NCBI GenBank assembly: GCA_027452065.1
Contig: DAIDHC010000069.1
Coordinates: 1 to 64,000, forward strand
DNA: 64,000 nucleotides
Origin: Bryobacterales bacterium
GTDB lineage: Bacteria; Acidobacteriota; Terriglobia; Bryobacterales; Bryobacteraceae
Direction: 5' to 3'
Below, one piece after another: positions 7,069-17,245 of the stretch (its first letter is position 1; every line of letters begins with the position of its first letter). The notes under the pieces were generated by a model, which saw only the letters and a program-made list of their open reading frames with translations, ran no database searches and was not told the DNA's origin. Made by a program: the position numbers and the translations under genes.

Positions 7069-10000
7069 TCAAGACCCGTGCCCGATACCCGGTGCCGAAG
7101 TCAGAGCCGCCCGGCAAGCCTCAATTTCCTGGGATACGCCGTCAAACACGCCTTCGGCCGACTTCACGTCCGCGGAAGCCAATAAATCCTCCACCTTCCG
7201 CACCCGCTCCGCCAGCCGCATCATGCCCAGATGAGCCAGCGATTCGTGCATCGAGCCCGCCGCCTCGATCGCCGGTTCCACTTCCCCGCTCCGCCACGCC
7301 CCGGCGATCCGCGCCAGCAGGTCCGGCGTCGATGCCAGAAACTCCTCGGCCGCATTCCGAAGCTCGCCGCTTTCGCCTTCCCGCCCCATCACGCCTCCCA
7401 GGCGGGCCAGCAGGGCTCCCACACTCGGGCTCTGCCGAGCCCCGTGTTCCGAGCGGCCCTTTGCCGGCAGCCACCGCCCCAGCGTCGCTTCCAGAGTCTC
7501 GGGGCGCACCGGCTTGGCCAGATAGTCGTCCATCCCCGCCGCCAGGCACCGCTGGCGCTCACCGTCCAAAGCATTGGCAGTCAGGGCCACGATCGGCGTG
7601 CTCTCCCGGCCGCCGTGAGAGGCGCGAATCGCCTGCGTGGCTGCGAAACCATCCATCTCCGGCATCTGGCAGTCCATCAAGATCAAATCATACCCGCCCC
7701 GCTCCACCGCCTGCACCGCCTCGGCGCCGTTGGCCGCAATATCCACCGCGCAGCCGAACCGCTCCAGCAGCAGCCGCCCCACTTTCTGGTTCGTCGGGTT
7801 ATCCTCAGCCAGAAGCACGCGCCCCCGCCGGCCGCGCTCTCCGTTCGTTTTGGCCTCGCCCGTCCCGGCCGCCGTCTCCGCGCCGCCGCCGGAGCCGAGC
7901 GAAAGCGCCACCGCGTCCAGCAGGTTCTGCCGCCGCACCGGCTTTACCAGATAATGCGTCACACCCAACCGCTTGGCTTCCGCCAGTTGATCGGCGTCCC
8001 GATAGGACGATACCAACATGATCGGCACCGTCTCGCCCGCCGCCTGCGACCGCATAGCACGCGCCAGCATCAGCCCGTCCATCACGGGCATATGAAGGTC
8101 CAGAATCACCAGCGCGAACGGGTCCCGTCCCTGCGCCGCAGAAATCAGGTGGATCAGAGCCTCCGGTCCCGCCGCCGCCTCGGTCACCCGCAGTCCCGCC
8201 ACTCCCAGATACCGGCTCAGCACCTGCCGGTTCGCCGCCCCGTCATCCACCACCAGAACCCGCTTGCCCGCCAGCGCCGCGGCCATCGGCCGTGCCGGCG
8301 CCACCCGTCTGCTTACCGGCAAGTCCACCGTGAACCAGAACGTGCTCCCTTCCCCCGGTTCGCTCTCCACGCCGATGGTTCCGCCCATCATCTCCACCAG
8401 GCGCCTGGCAATCGCCAATCCCAGCCCCGTTCCCCCGTATTTCCGCGTGGTCGAGCTGTCGGCTTGCGTGAAGCTCTGAAACAGCCGCTCCCGGTCCGTC
8501 CGCGTGATCCCGATTCCGGTGTCCACAACTGAAAACCGGATCACCGCGCTCTCCGAATTCACATTCTCCGCCGCCACTTGTACCGTCACGCTCCCCCGTT
8601 CGGTGAACTTCACGGCGTTGGAGAGCAGGTTGAGCAGAATCTGCCGCAGCCGCATGGGATCGCCCACCAACCCCTCCGGGATCCCTTCCCCCAGCAGCGT
8701 CTGCAGCTCCAGCCGCTTCCTCTGCGCTTGCGCCGAAACGATCTCCACCGACTCTTCCACCAGCTTCGCCAGATCGAAATCGGCAGCCTCCAACTCCAGC
8801 CTTCCTGCCTCTATTTTGGAAAAGTCCAGAATGTCGTTGATGACGCTCATCAGCGCGTCTCCCGAGCTCCGGATCACCTCGACATACTCACCTTGCTGCG
8901 CCGTCAGACCGGTCTCCAGCAACAGCGACGTCATCCCGATCACCCCGTTCATCGGCGTCCGGATTTCGTGGCTCATCATCGCCAGAAACTCGCTCTTGGC
9001 CCGATTGGCCCGTTCGGCCGCCTGTTTCAGCGTCTCCTCCTGCTCCAGCTTCCGCCGGATCACGTCGGTCTGCTCCGTCACCCGCCGCCGCAGCACAAAC
9101 ACCCAGGCGAAGGCCAGCAGCGCCGTCCCGGCCAGCGTCACTGCCAGATCCAGGCTTCGCTCGAGCGTCCACCACGGTGCCTCTCGCACCACTTTCACGT
9201 CTGCCGGCGATCTCAACTGGAGCGTCAACTCACGCGGAGACGTAACCGTTCCCGACGTCTCGGCTTCGATCGACGTCACGCCGGTCAACTCGAGCACATC
9301 CCCGTTCCGCAGGTCCGCCCGCAGCCCCGCCTCTTCCAGCGTCGCGTTGAATAACGTCTCCCGTCCCGCCAGCATCAATGTCTGCCCAAGCTGCGTCGCC
9401 GTGCTTCCCAGCAGCGTCGCCCGCAGCCGCACCAGTCGCGCGTCGTAGCCTTCCTCCATCACCTCTTCCGCGGTCGTCGCCAGCGGTTCTACCCCAACCC
9501 GCTTCCCGGTCAATGTCATCGTCGCGTCGTGAAGCACCGGACTGAAACTGCCGGCCCGCGGAAATCCGGTCACGTCCACCACATCCCCCGGCGCCAGCCG
9601 GATCGGATTGTGGTCCTCCACTTTCACCCCGCCCGAGCCGTCCTGCACGTAGGTCGGCCCGTCCGGGTGCGATGACACCACCGTCACTCTCAGCTTCACC
9701 CGCCCGCCCGGAAGTCCATCCGGGGAGTATTGAAGCAGCGAGGCAATCCGGGTGAAAGGCAGCGCCGCAGTTTCCACCGCCGGCCGCAGTACCTCGAGAT
9801 ACCGTACGTCCGGCGTCATCAGGCGGATACCCAGCAATTGGCGCCGCGCATTGAACCGCGTCGCGCACACGCCTTCCGCCCGGATCTCCGCATTCAGCAT
9901 CCCCTCCACCGGCAGCACATCGCCCACCAACAGAACTTCGAAATCGTGCGTTCCGTCGTCCAGATGCAGCGTCGTATGGCCATCCAGGCGATCGATCGAC

Positions 10001-11328
10001 TCCACTACTCCCCGCACGGACACCCAGTCGCTGTCCATGCTTCCGGAAAAAATCGCCTGGTCCCGCGCCACCGGAGGCCGCGGCATCGTCCCCCGGCCCA
10101 TCACCCGAATCTCCGGTTCCATGACGCTCGGCGCGAACTCACCCGGCCCGCTCGTGCCCGTCACCTCCACCAGGTCGCCGGCCTTCAAATGCTTCCGGGC
10201 TAACGCGTGCCCGTCCACATACACTCCGCCCGTCGCGTCCTGAACGAACGCCGTCCCATAAAGAGCGTCGGCAAAGGTTACCACCGCCCTCAGGCGGATC
10301 GGAATCGCCATCTGCGCCTGGTCCGCCGACAGCCCGTGAACCTCGGCCACACTCGTCAGCACCCGGCTCTTGTGCCCGGGCTCCGCTGTTCCCCTCTCCA
10401 GCCGCGTCACCTCCACGTCGGCCAGCGTCACTCCTTCCGGACCGCGCACCGCATACCCCAGCGCATCCAGATCATTGCCCGACATCATCGCGCCCGATGC
10501 CGACGGGTGAAGCACAACCGTTCCCGTCCCGTCATTCAGCGTCATCCCCGAGCCGTTCTTCAACATGCTGACCGAGCCTCGCACCCGGACCCGGTGCTGC
10601 GGCCCATCCGGATTCTGAGCCGCCAGCCCCGCCACCTTCACCACCGGCAACGAAGCCGGCGCCACCGGAAGCTTGTCCACCCGGATGTCCCCCCCGCTCG
10701 CCACCCACAGCCGCGGCCGCTGCGCCCGTCCGTCCGGGGAAAACGCCATCTCGGCCACTCCCGTAATGCTGACCTCCGCGTCCAGCAGGCTCGGCAGATT
10801 CAGATCCGCGTCGTCCGACACATGGGCCATCACCAGCCCGCCGCGCGTCCACAGGCTGGTCGTCAGCGCCCCGTTGCGCTCAATCAGGTTGGATCGGATC
10901 ACTCCGCGCAGCCGCACCCTCCGGTACTGCCAGCGCGCCTCGTCCAGACGGTTTACATCGGCCGGCGGCGGCTCCCGATACGGCCCACCAGGCAGCGCCC
11001 GGATCGACGGCCTCAGGATCAGCGGCGACCGCCCTCCTACGCCCACAATGCCGTCCACCTCCACCCGCGCCCCCGGCTCCGGAAACGACACCGGCCGGTC
11101 CAGCTTGATGCCCCCCGTCTCGTCCTGCACGATCACGACGTTCCAGCCGCCCTGCGACGCCGTCACGTAGCCTTGGATCCGCACCGGCACCTGCGTCCCC
11201 AACTCCCGGTCGTTCAGCTTCCGCGCCTGACCGACGCTGGTCACTTCGCGCCGCGGCGCAACCCCGCCGCAGCCAGCCAGCATCGCCGCCAGCGCCGCAA
11301 CGCTCGATTTGGTCCAGGTTCCGGCCAA
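7069..11328 (-). CDS. Hybrid histidine kinase: exported OB-like repeats, HisKA-HATPase, two receivers, degenerate HPt
   Basis: A 1419-aa protein starting at TTG; an in-frame TGA stands right before it. The N terminus has a hydrophobic core ending LAGC, a lipobox-like site. Residues about 40-715 hold about seven OB-fold-like repeats, recognised by recurring phrases such as [36 protein letters not shown], each followed by GDxVEVTG. A membrane helix lies at about 727-748. Then come HisKA ([11 protein letters not shown], His787), HATPase ([25 protein letters not shown]), receiver 1 (Asp1077 in [10 protein letters not shown]) and receiver 2 (Asp1219 in [11 protein letters not shown]). The C terminus resembles an HPt domain, but the phospho-His position is Gly1358 ([11 protein letters not shown] where HTLKGSAxNLG is expected). 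The ligand and output partner are not adjacent. Confidence 0.9.
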   Translation of the reverse strand: MAGTWTKSSVAALAAMLAGCGGVAPRREVTSVGQARKLNDRELGTQVPVRIQGYVTASQGGWNVVIVQDETGGIKLDRPVSFPEPGARVEVDGIVGVGGRSPLILRPSIRALPGGPYREPPPADVNRLDEARWQYRRVRLRGVIRSNLIERNGALTTSLWTRGGLVMAHVSDDADLNLPSLLDAEVSITGVAEMAFSPDGRAQRPRLWVASGGDIRVDKLPVAPASLPVVKVAGLAAQNPDGPQHRVRVRGSVSMLKNGSGMTLNDGTGTVVLHPSASGAMMSGNDLDALGYAVRGPEGVTLADVEVTRLERGTAEPGHKSRVLTSVAEVHGLSADQAQMAIPIRLRAVVTFADALYGTAFVQDATGGVYVDGHALARKHLKAGDLVEVTGTSGPGEFAPSVMEPEIRVMGRGTMPRPPVARDQAIFSGSMDSDWVSVRGVVESIDRLDGHTTLHLDDGTHDFEVLLVGDVLPVEGMLNAEIRAEGVCATRFNARRQLLGIRLMTPDVRYLEVLRPAVETAALPFTRIASLLQYSPDGLPGGRVKLRVTVVSSHPDGPTYVQDGSGGVKVEDHNPIRLAPGDVVDVTGFPRAGSFSPVLHDATMTLTGKRVGVEPLATTAEEVMEEGYDARLVRLRATLLGSTATQLGQTLMLAGRETLFNATLEEAGLRADLRNGDVLELTGVTSIEAETSGTVTSPRELTLQLRSPADVKVVREAPWWTLERSLDLAVTLAGTALLAFAWVFVLRRRVTEQTDVIRRKLEQEETLKQAAERANRAKSEFLAMMSHEIRTPMNGVIGMTSLLLETGLTAQQGEYVEVIRSSGDALMSVINDILDFSKIEAGRLELEAADFDLAKLVEESVEIVSAQAQRKRLELQTLLGEGIPEGLVGDPMRLRQILLNLLSNAVKFTERGSVTVQVAAENVNSESAVIRFSVVDTGIGITRTDRERLFQSFTQADSSTTRKYGGTGLGLAIARRLVEMMGGTIGVESEPGEGSTFWFTVDLPVSRRVAPARPMAAALAGKRVLVVDDGAANRQVLSRYLGVAGLRVTEAAAGPEALIHLISAAQGRDPFALVILDLHMPVMDGLMLARAMRSQAAGETVPIMLVSSYRDADQLAEAKRLGVTHYLVKPVRRQNLLDAVALSLGSGGGAETAAGTGEAKTNGERGRRGRVLLAEDNPTNQKVGRLLLERFGCAVDIAANGAEAVQAVERGGYDLILMDCQMPEMDGFAATQAIRASHGGRESTPIVALTANALDGERQRCLAAGMDDYLAKPVRPETLEATLGRWLPAKGRSEHGARQSPSVGALLARLGGVMGREGESGELRNAAEEFLASTPDLLARIAGAWRSGEVEPAIEAAGSMHESLAHLGMMRLAERVRKVEDLLASADVKSAEGVFDGVSQEIEACRAALTSAPGIGHGS

Positions 11329-11421
11329 TGTTCAACCCGACGCGCGGCACACCGCGCCGTCATGCTGAATATCGGCGAAGATACCGGGAAAGTGTAGCCC
11401 CCCTCGCGCTTCCCGGCGCCT

Positions 11422-12156
11422 CTATGCCGCCACGGAGCTCAGCAGGTCCCCGATCAGTACGTCCAGCTTCCGCTCCAGCTTCCCATTGGCCGAAAAGTGA
11501 ATCCCGCATTCCTTCTCGGCGCCCTGCTCCCACCACCACCGCCCGGCTCGCTCGGATTCCTCCGTCTCCACCGGCCTCGTGCACGGCCCGCAGCCGATGC
11601 TCCGATACCCCTCGGCATACAGAGGATGCCGCGGAACCCCCCGCCGCCGCGTGTATTCGGCCACTTCCTCCCCCGTCCAGTCCGCCAGCGGGCTCAGTTT
11701 CAGCCGCCCTTCGGCCACGCTCACCCGGCTCAGGCCCTCCCGAGCCTCCGTCTGATCCCGCCGCAGCCCCGTCGCCCATCCCCGGAACTGCTCCAGCTTC
11801 CTCTCCAGCGGCCGCACTTTCCTCACCTGGCAGCACAGCATCCGCAGCGAAACGTCCCGATAGAAAAGGTTCGGCCCGTGCCGCTCCACCATCGCCTCCA
11901 CTTCCCCCGGCTCCGGCGCCGCCACTTCCACCCGGATTCCGTACCGCTCGCGCACCGCCTCCATCATTTCAAACGTCGCCTCCGGCAGCCGCCCCGTGTC
12001 CACCGTTACCACTCGCACCCCCGGACACGCCTCCGCCGCCATGTCCAACAACACCATCCCCTCGGCTTGGAAGCTGGTTACGATCGCCAGCGAGCCCGAC
12101 GTCTCCCGCCATGCCCAGCGAAGCAATTCCTCCGGCGCAATCGTATCAATGTCCAT
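11422..12156 (-). CDS. cysH: Assimilatory adenylylsulfate (APS) reductase
   Basis: A 244-aa PAPS/APS reductase-family protein. It reduces activated sulfate to sulfite using thioredoxin. Seen motifs: SFQAEGMVLLDM (P-loop-like), TVDTGRLPEATF, and the C-terminal catalytic ECGIHF. Two cysteine pairs, LCCQVRKVRPL and IGCGPCTRPV, are the ligands of the [4Fe-4S] cluster that mark the APS-using type; true PAPS reductases lack them. So the cell probably skips APS kinase in sulfate assimilation. No ATP sulfurylase or sulfite reductase is adjacent. An ATG three codons upstream (12165) is an alternative start. The gene lies 49 bp after the secreted protein at 12206 on the same strand. Confidence 0.88.
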   Translation of the reverse strand: MDIDTIAPEELLRWAWRETSGSLAIVTSFQAEGMVLLDMAAEACPGVRVVTVDTGRLPEATFEMMEAVRERYGIRVEVAAPEPGEVEAMVERHGPNLFYRDVSLRMLCCQVRKVRPLERKLEQFRGWATGLRRDQTEAREGLSRVSVAEGRLKLSPLADWTGEEVAEYTRRRGVPRHPLYAEGYRSIGCGPCTRPVETEESERAGRWWWEQGAEKECGIHFSANGKLERKLDVLIGDLLSSVAA

Positions 12157-12205
12157 CGGGAACATCCAGAAGAAGTATAACTCATTTCCCCGGATATTCC
12201 AAGCG

Positions 12206-12853
12206 TCATCGTTTCTCCGAAGCGGCGCTTCCCGGCGCCTCCGTCTCGAAATCAAAATCGGCCCCCGCCGCGTGAATATGGAGTTTCCCCGCTCCCAGAG
12301 GCTTCCCGGCGTTCTCGAAAAACACCGCCCCATCGGTTGATTCGCCCGGGTTCAGCTTCGTCCGAACAAAGGCGATAGCCGATGCCGCGGCGGCAGCCTT
12401 GATCTTCGTCGACGAAACCTCGGCCAGCGCGTTCTGCCGCCGCACCTCGAATCCATTTGTCGTCGATTTGAAGTTCGGGCTTCCGTACAGTACGCCCTCG
12501 TACGTCGTCACCAGCTTGATCACGTCGCCGCGCCCGGCCTTCTCCACCAGCGAATCCACCACCGTGTCGGCGTCGAGCGCCCGCATCTCCTGGCCATCGG
12601 GGCGGATGAAAAGGAAGTCCTCCGGCTTCACCGTCCAGGACACCGGCGCCCCGTTGGCCACCGCCACCTGGATGATGGCGTAGCTGCGCACGTGCGCCGG
12701 CAGGTTGGCGAACATGATGGTCAACCCATTCTTTGTCAACGTCTTATAATGCAGTCCGTTGGACTCGAAATCGATCACCTGCGGGCGCGCCAGGGGCATC
12801 GCGGACAGGCAAAACAGACCCACCCAAAGGCTCCGGCGACAGCTTAGACCCAT
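12206..12853 (-). CDS. Secreted protein of unknown function (215 aa)
   Basis: A signal peptide is visible (basic MGLSCRRS, hydrophobic WVGLFCLSAMPLA, cleavage near ARPQ). The mature part shows alternating beta-strand patterns (GLTIMFANLPAHVRSYAIIQVAVANG, PVSWTVKPEDFLFIRPDG) suggestive of an immunoglobulin-like or DUF4352-like sandwich, with an alanine-rich helix at about residues 150-162. No catalytic motif is recognisable. It is upstream of cysH on the same strand, with only 49 bp between, and divergent from pckA. A role cannot be assigned. Confidence 0.65.
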   Translation of the reverse strand: MGLSCRRSLWVGLFCLSAMPLARPQVIDFESNGLHYKTLTKNGLTIMFANLPAHVRSYAIIQVAVANGAPVSWTVKPEDFLFIRPDGQEMRALDADTVVDSLVEKAGRGDVIKLVTTYEGVLYGSPNFKSTTNGFEVRRQNALAEVSSTKIKAAAAASAIAFVRTKLNPGESTDGAVFFENAGKPLGAGKLHIHAAGADFDFETEAPGSAASEKR

Positions 12854-12897
12854 AAGTCCATGATAAACTGAGACCGTTTCGATGAACGGGCATAACT

Positions 12898-14496
12898 ATG
12901 AAAAACGCAGACAATCGTCTTACCCGACACGTTCTGCGGGATCACGGGATTACCGATTGCCGTGAAGCCCACTGGAATGTAACCACCGCCGCCCTGATCG
13001 AGCAGGCCCTTGCCCGCGGTGAAGGATCGCTTGCCGCCAACGGAGCCCTCCTGGTGCGCACCGGCCAGTTCACCGGGCGCTCTCCCAAGGACAAATACCT
13101 CGTCCGCGAACCGCTCACCGAGCACGCCGTCGATTGGGGAGCGGTCAACCAGCCCATGAGCGAGGCCGCCTTCGAGCGCTTGCGCGCCCGCCTGCTCGAC
13201 TTTTGGAACGACCGCGACGTTTTCGTTCAGGACTGCCTCGGCGGCGCCGACCCCGCCCACCGCATCTCCATCCGTGTCATCGCCCAGCGCGCCTGGCACG
13301 CCTTGTTTGCCCGCCAACTGTTCGTCCGCCCCACCCCGGGCTCCAATCCCGCCGCCGGACCCGACTTCACCGTCTACTTCGCTCCCGGCTTTCAGGCCGA
13401 CCCGGCCCTCGATGGAACGCGCGGGGAGACTTGCATCGCCCTCAGCTTCAAGCACCGCGCCATCATCATCGCCGGCACCGAGTACGCCGGCGAGATGAAG
13501 AAGTCCATTTTCACCGTCCTCAACTTCCTGCTGCCCGAGCGCGGCGTCCTGCCCATGCACTGCTCGGCCAACATCGGCGCCGACGGCCGCGTGGCGTTGT
13601 TTTTTGGCCTTTCCGGCACCGGCAAAACCACTCTCTCCGCCGACCCCTCCCGCCGCCTCATCGGCGACGACGAACATGGCTGGAGCTCGGACGGTGTCTT
13701 CAATTTCGAGGGCGGCTGCTATGCCAAGTGCATTCGCCTCTCCCGCGAAGGCGAACCCCAGATCTGGAACGCCATCCGCTTTGGCGCCGTTCTCGAAAAC
13801 GTGGTCATGGACCCGGAAACCCGTGAGCTCGATTTCGACTCCGAGGATCTCACGGAAAACACCCGCGCCGCCTACCCCATCGAGTTCATCGAAAACTCCG
13901 CCGAGCCCAGCCTCGGCGGCCATCCCTCCCACATTCTCTTTCTCAGCGCCGACGCCTTCGGAGTTCTTCCGCCCATCTCCCGCCTCACTCCCGAGCAGGC
14001 CATGTACTACTTCCTCAGCGGCTACACCGCCAAGGTCGCCGGCACCGAGCGCGGCCTCGGCAAGGAGCCTTCGGCCACCTTCAGCGCCTGTTTCGGCGCC
14101 CCCTTCCTGCCCCGCCATCCCCACGTCTACGCCCAGATGCTGGGCGAAAAGATGCTCCGCCACCACGCCGCCTGCTATCTGGTTAACACGGGCTGGACCG
14201 GCGGCCCTTACGGCACCGGCCGCCGCATGAGCCTCACCCACACCCGCGCCATGGTGCGCGCCGCCGTCGAAGGCCGCCTGGACAATGTCGAAACCCGTCC
14301 CGATCCCGTCTTCCGCCTCGCCGTGCCGGTGAGTTGCCCCGACGTCCCCGCCTCGGTGCTCGATCCCCGCGGCCAGTGGGCCGATCCGGCCGCCTACGAC
14401 CAGGCCGCCGCCTCGCTCCTGGCCCGCTTCCGCGAAAACTTCCAGGCCTACAGCCGCGTCTGGGAAAGCCTTCGCCTGGAAACCCCGGCCCTGTAA
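12898..14496 (+). CDS. pckA: Phosphoenolpyruvate carboxykinase (ATP)
   Basis: A 532-aa enzyme of normal family length. It converts oxaloacetate and ATP to PEP, CO2 and ADP, the entry step of gluconeogenesis in the cytoplasm. Seen: [14 protein letters not shown] at the N terminus, the kinase-1a P-loop [13 protein letters not shown] near residue 240, the kinase-2 motif IGDDEHGW with the metal-binding Asp, and [12 protein letters not shown] with [10 protein letters not shown] further on. These define the ATP-dependent form. The gene is divergent from the secreted-protein gene at 12853, with 44 bp between. It is convergent with the rhodanese gene, 4 bp apart. Confidence 0.95.
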   Translation: MKNADNRLTRHVLRDHGITDCREAHWNVTTAALIEQALARGEGSLAANGALLVRTGQFTGRSPKDKYLVREPLTEHAVDWGAVNQPMSEAAFERLRARLLDFWNDRDVFVQDCLGGADPAHRISIRVIAQRAWHALFARQLFVRPTPGSNPAAGPDFTVYFAPGFQADPALDGTRGETCIALSFKHRAIIIAGTEYAGEMKKSIFTVLNFLLPERGVLPMHCSANIGADGRVALFFGLSGTGKTTLSADPSRRLIGDDEHGWSSDGVFNFEGGCYAKCIRLSREGEPQIWNAIRFGAVLENVVMDPETRELDFDSEDLTENTRAAYPIEFIENSAEPSLGGHPSHILFLSADAFGVLPPISRLTPEQAMYYFLSGYTAKVAGTERGLGKEPSATFSACFGAPFLPRHPHVYAQMLGEKMLRHHAACYLVNTGWTGGPYGTGRRMSLTHTRAMVRAAVEGRLDNVETRPDPVFRLAVPVSCPDVPASVLDPRGQWADPAAYDQAAASLLARFRENFQAYSRVWESLRLETPAL

Positions 14497-14500
14497 GCCG

Positions 14501-14836
14501 CTAGTACAACGGAACGCCCGGATCGATCTCCCGGCTCCAGCGGTCGATCCCTCCGGCCAGGCTCAAACACTCCTCCAGCCCCTGCCTCCGCAGCCAGTTC
14601 ACCACATGCAGGCTCCGCACTCCGTGGTGGCAGAACACCACCAGCATCTTCCCGCTCGCCCACTCCTCCAGCTTCCCCAACGCCATCGGCACGCTGCCCA
14701 TCGGCACCAGCTCGGCTCCCGCAATCCGCGCCAGGGCGTGCTCGCCCGGCTCCCGCACGTCCACCAGCGCCACCTCGGTCCCGCTCTGCATCATCCGCCG
14801 CAGCTCGGCCGGCTCGATCTCCCAGCCTGCGATCAT
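14501..14836 (-). CDS. Single-domain rhodanese-like sulfurtransferase
   Basis: A 111-aa protein with one rhodanese domain. VALVDVREPGEHALARI is the typical first strand and CH2A-like motif. The active loop is VFCHHGVRS, with catalytic Cys followed four residues later by Arg, the usual six-residue loop for sulfur transfer. ATG and the ppk1 stop overlap as ATGA (14833-14836), so translation is coupled to polyphosphate kinase, its upstream partner. A link between sulfane-sulfur handling and polyphosphate is not established, and the overlap may only reflect co-expression. Confidence 0.87.
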   Translation of the reverse strand: MIAGWEIEPAELRRMMQSGTEVALVDVREPGEHALARIAGAELVPMGSVPMALGKLEEWASGKMLVVFCHHGVRSLHVVNWLRRQGLEECLSLAGGIDRWSREIDPGVPLY

Positions 14837-17022
14837 CGTCCCGCCTTCAGCGCCAGAAACCGCGCCTGGCAGTCAAACCCGCGCCGCTCCGGCTTCACCG
14901 TGTAGCTCCCGTCGCTGTTCATATGCCGCGCGTTCGCATCGTCTTTTAAATACGCGCTCAGAATTTCGTCCCGCAGCCGCCGCACCAACTGCTGCCCCTC
15001 CACCGGAAACAGCACCTCGACCCTCCGGTTCAGGTTCCGCGGCATCAGATCCGCGCTCCCCAGGTACACTTCCTCGCGCCCTCCGTTGCGGAAATAGAAG
15101 ATCCGGCTGTGCTCGAGAAACCGTCCCACAATGCTCTTCACCCGGATGTGCTCGCTTACTCCCGGCACCCCCGGCCTCAGGCAGCAGATTCCCCGCATCA
15201 GCAGATCCACTCTCACCCCGGCCCGCGAGGCCTGGTAAAGCAACTGGATCATCGGGCCGTCCTCGAGCGCATTCGCCTTGAAGATCAGGTGCCCGCCGCC
15301 CTCGCGTTCGTGGATCTCGATCTCCCGCCGGATCATCTCCTCCAGCCTCTGCCTGAGGTTAATCGGCGCCACCAGCAGCTTGCGGTAGTGATTCTTTTTT
15401 GAATACCCCGTCAGGTAATTGAACAAGTCCGTCGCGTCGGCCCCGATCTGCTCGTCGCAGGTGAAATACCCCAGGTCGGTGTACAGCCGCGCCGTTGCCG
15501 GATTGTAGTTCCCCGTCGCCAGGTGGCAGTACCGCCGGATCGCGTCCCCCTCCCGCCTCACCACCAGGGCCACTTTCGAATGCACCTTCAGCCCCAGCAG
15601 CCCGTACACCACATGCACGCCCTGGCTTTCCAGCGCCCTCGCCCATTCGATGTTGCTCTCCTCGTCGAAACGCGCCTTCAGCTCCACCAGCACCGCCACC
15701 TGCTTGCCGTTCTCCACCGCCTCCAGCAGCGCTTCCACCACCGGCGAATTCCTCCCCAGCCGGTAAAGCGTCATCTTGATCGCCAGCACGTCCGGATCCC
15801 GCGCCGCCTTCTTCAGAAACTCGATCACCGGCTGGAACGAATCGTAGGGATGGTGCAGAAGCTGATCCTCCTGCCGGATGAGGCCGAACATATCGTCCTC
15901 CTTCGTCCCCAGCCCGGCCGGCATCTGCGGCAGAAACGGTTTGTCCTTCAGGTCCGGCCGGTCGAGCGCCACCAGGTGCCGCAGCCGGCTCAGATCGAGC
16001 GGCCCGTCTACCCGGTATATGCTCGACGGCTCCAGCTCGAGGTTGCTCGCCAGCGTCTCCACCATCGCCGCCGGCATCCCCGCCTCCACCTGCAGCCGCA
16101 CCGCGTCCCGGAACCTCCGCTGCCATACCGCTTCCTCGATCGTCTCCAGCAGGTCGTCGGTCTCCAGCTCCTTGATCGCCACCTCCGCGTCCCTGGTCAC
16201 GTGGAACGCGTGCGCCTGCAGGATCTCCAGACCCGGAAACAAATGGTGCAGATTCGCTACAATCAACTGCTCCACCCACACATACGCCCCCGCCCGCCGC
16301 TCCGCCTCCTCGCCCTCCGGCGCAACAGGAAGAAACTGCGGCAGCGTATCCGGCACCTTCACCCGCGCGAAGTGCTCAACGCCCTTGTTGTCCCTCACCA
16401 CAACCGCCAGGTTCAGGCTCAGGTTCGAGATATGCGGAAACGGCCGCCCCGGGTCAAACGCCAGCGGCGTCAGCACCGGGTAGACCTTCTCCAGGAAGAA
16501 CGCCTCCAGGTGCTCGCGCTGCGCCTCACTCAGCAGCGTGAAGTTCAGCAGCCGGATCCCGGCCGCATCGAGCGCCGGCTTCAGCACGGCGTGATACAGC
16601 CCGTAGGCTTCCCCCATCAGCCGGTTCGCCTCGCCCTGGATCGCCTCCAGCACCTGCGCCGGCGTGCGCCCGTCGATGCTCCGCTCCTGCACCCGGTTCT
16701 CGATCTGCTGCATCAGCCCCGCCACCCGAACCATGAAAAACTCGTCCAGGTTCGAGCCCAGGATCGCCAGAAATTTCACCCGCTCCAGCAGCGGATTGAA
16801 CTCGTCCCGAGCCTCTTCGAGCACCCGGAACTGGAACTGCAGCAGGCTCAGCTCGCGGTTCAGATACAGCCGAGGGTCGTCCAGCTCAGCCGGCGCTTCC
16901 ACCGCCGCCGGGCGCATCCCCGCCCCCGCCGCGGTCGTCGCGGCGCGCCTGCCAGTCTCGGCCGCCGCGCCCGCCTCCGCCGGCGCCGCCGGGACTATCG
17001 CTTTTCGCGGATTGGCCGCCAT
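14833..17022 (-). CDS. ppk1: Polyphosphate kinase 1
   Basis: A 729-aa enzyme that polymerises ATP gamma-phosphate into polyphosphate. The start at 17022 is fixed by a strong GGAGGTGGGG just before it; the open frame further up is low-complexity. The first ~45 residues are an Ala-rich tail, then the family core starts with YLNRELSLLQFQFRVLEEA. Further motifs: ILGSNLDEFFMVRVAGL, TLYRLGRNSPVVEAL, VHSKVALVVRR and YCHLATGNYNPATARLYTD, the latter two containing the autophosphorylation-region histidines, and RGICCLRPGVPGVSEHI. It overlaps the rhodanese gene by 4 bp. The complete pst-phoU-phoB operon is about 16 kb away. Confidence 0.95.
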   Translation of the reverse strand: MAANPRKAIVPAAPAEAGAAAETGRRAATTAAGAGMRPAAVEAPAELDDPRLYLNRELSLLQFQFRVLEEARDEFNPLLERVKFLAILGSNLDEFFMVRVAGLMQQIENRVQERSIDGRTPAQVLEAIQGEANRLMGEAYGLYHAVLKPALDAAGIRLLNFTLLSEAQREHLEAFFLEKVYPVLTPLAFDPGRPFPHISNLSLNLAVVVRDNKGVEHFARVKVPDTLPQFLPVAPEGEEAERRAGAYVWVEQLIVANLHHLFPGLEILQAHAFHVTRDAEVAIKELETDDLLETIEEAVWQRRFRDAVRLQVEAGMPAAMVETLASNLELEPSSIYRVDGPLDLSRLRHLVALDRPDLKDKPFLPQMPAGLGTKEDDMFGLIRQEDQLLHHPYDSFQPVIEFLKKAARDPDVLAIKMTLYRLGRNSPVVEALLEAVENGKQVAVLVELKARFDEESNIEWARALESQGVHVVYGLLGLKVHSKVALVVRREGDAIRRYCHLATGNYNPATARLYTDLGYFTCDEQIGADATDLFNYLTGYSKKNHYRKLLVAPINLRQRLEEMIRREIEIHEREGGGHLIFKANALEDGPMIQLLYQASRAGVRVDLLMRGICCLRPGVPGVSEHIRVKSIVGRFLEHSRIFYFRNGGREEVYLGSADLMPRNLNRRVEVLFPVEGQQLVRRLRDEILSAYLKDDANARHMNSDGSYTVKPERRGFDCQARFLALKAGR

Positions 17023-17245
17023 CCCCACCTCCAGTGTAGCCGCCCCGCCGCGCCCCCGCCAGCCTCGGCGGCCACGCATCGCCCGCGGCCAAAGCAGCCC
17101 TGGCGAAAAAATCATGCGCCGCACCCCGGGCGCGATGAAACGTCCGCGGCCGGTTAGCGCACTCAGACGCAAAAGGCTCCTGGCTGCTCGACGGCGCCAT
17201 CGCTTGAGTGGACCTGCCGGCGGTCCTGGGGCGGAGAAGGCACTC

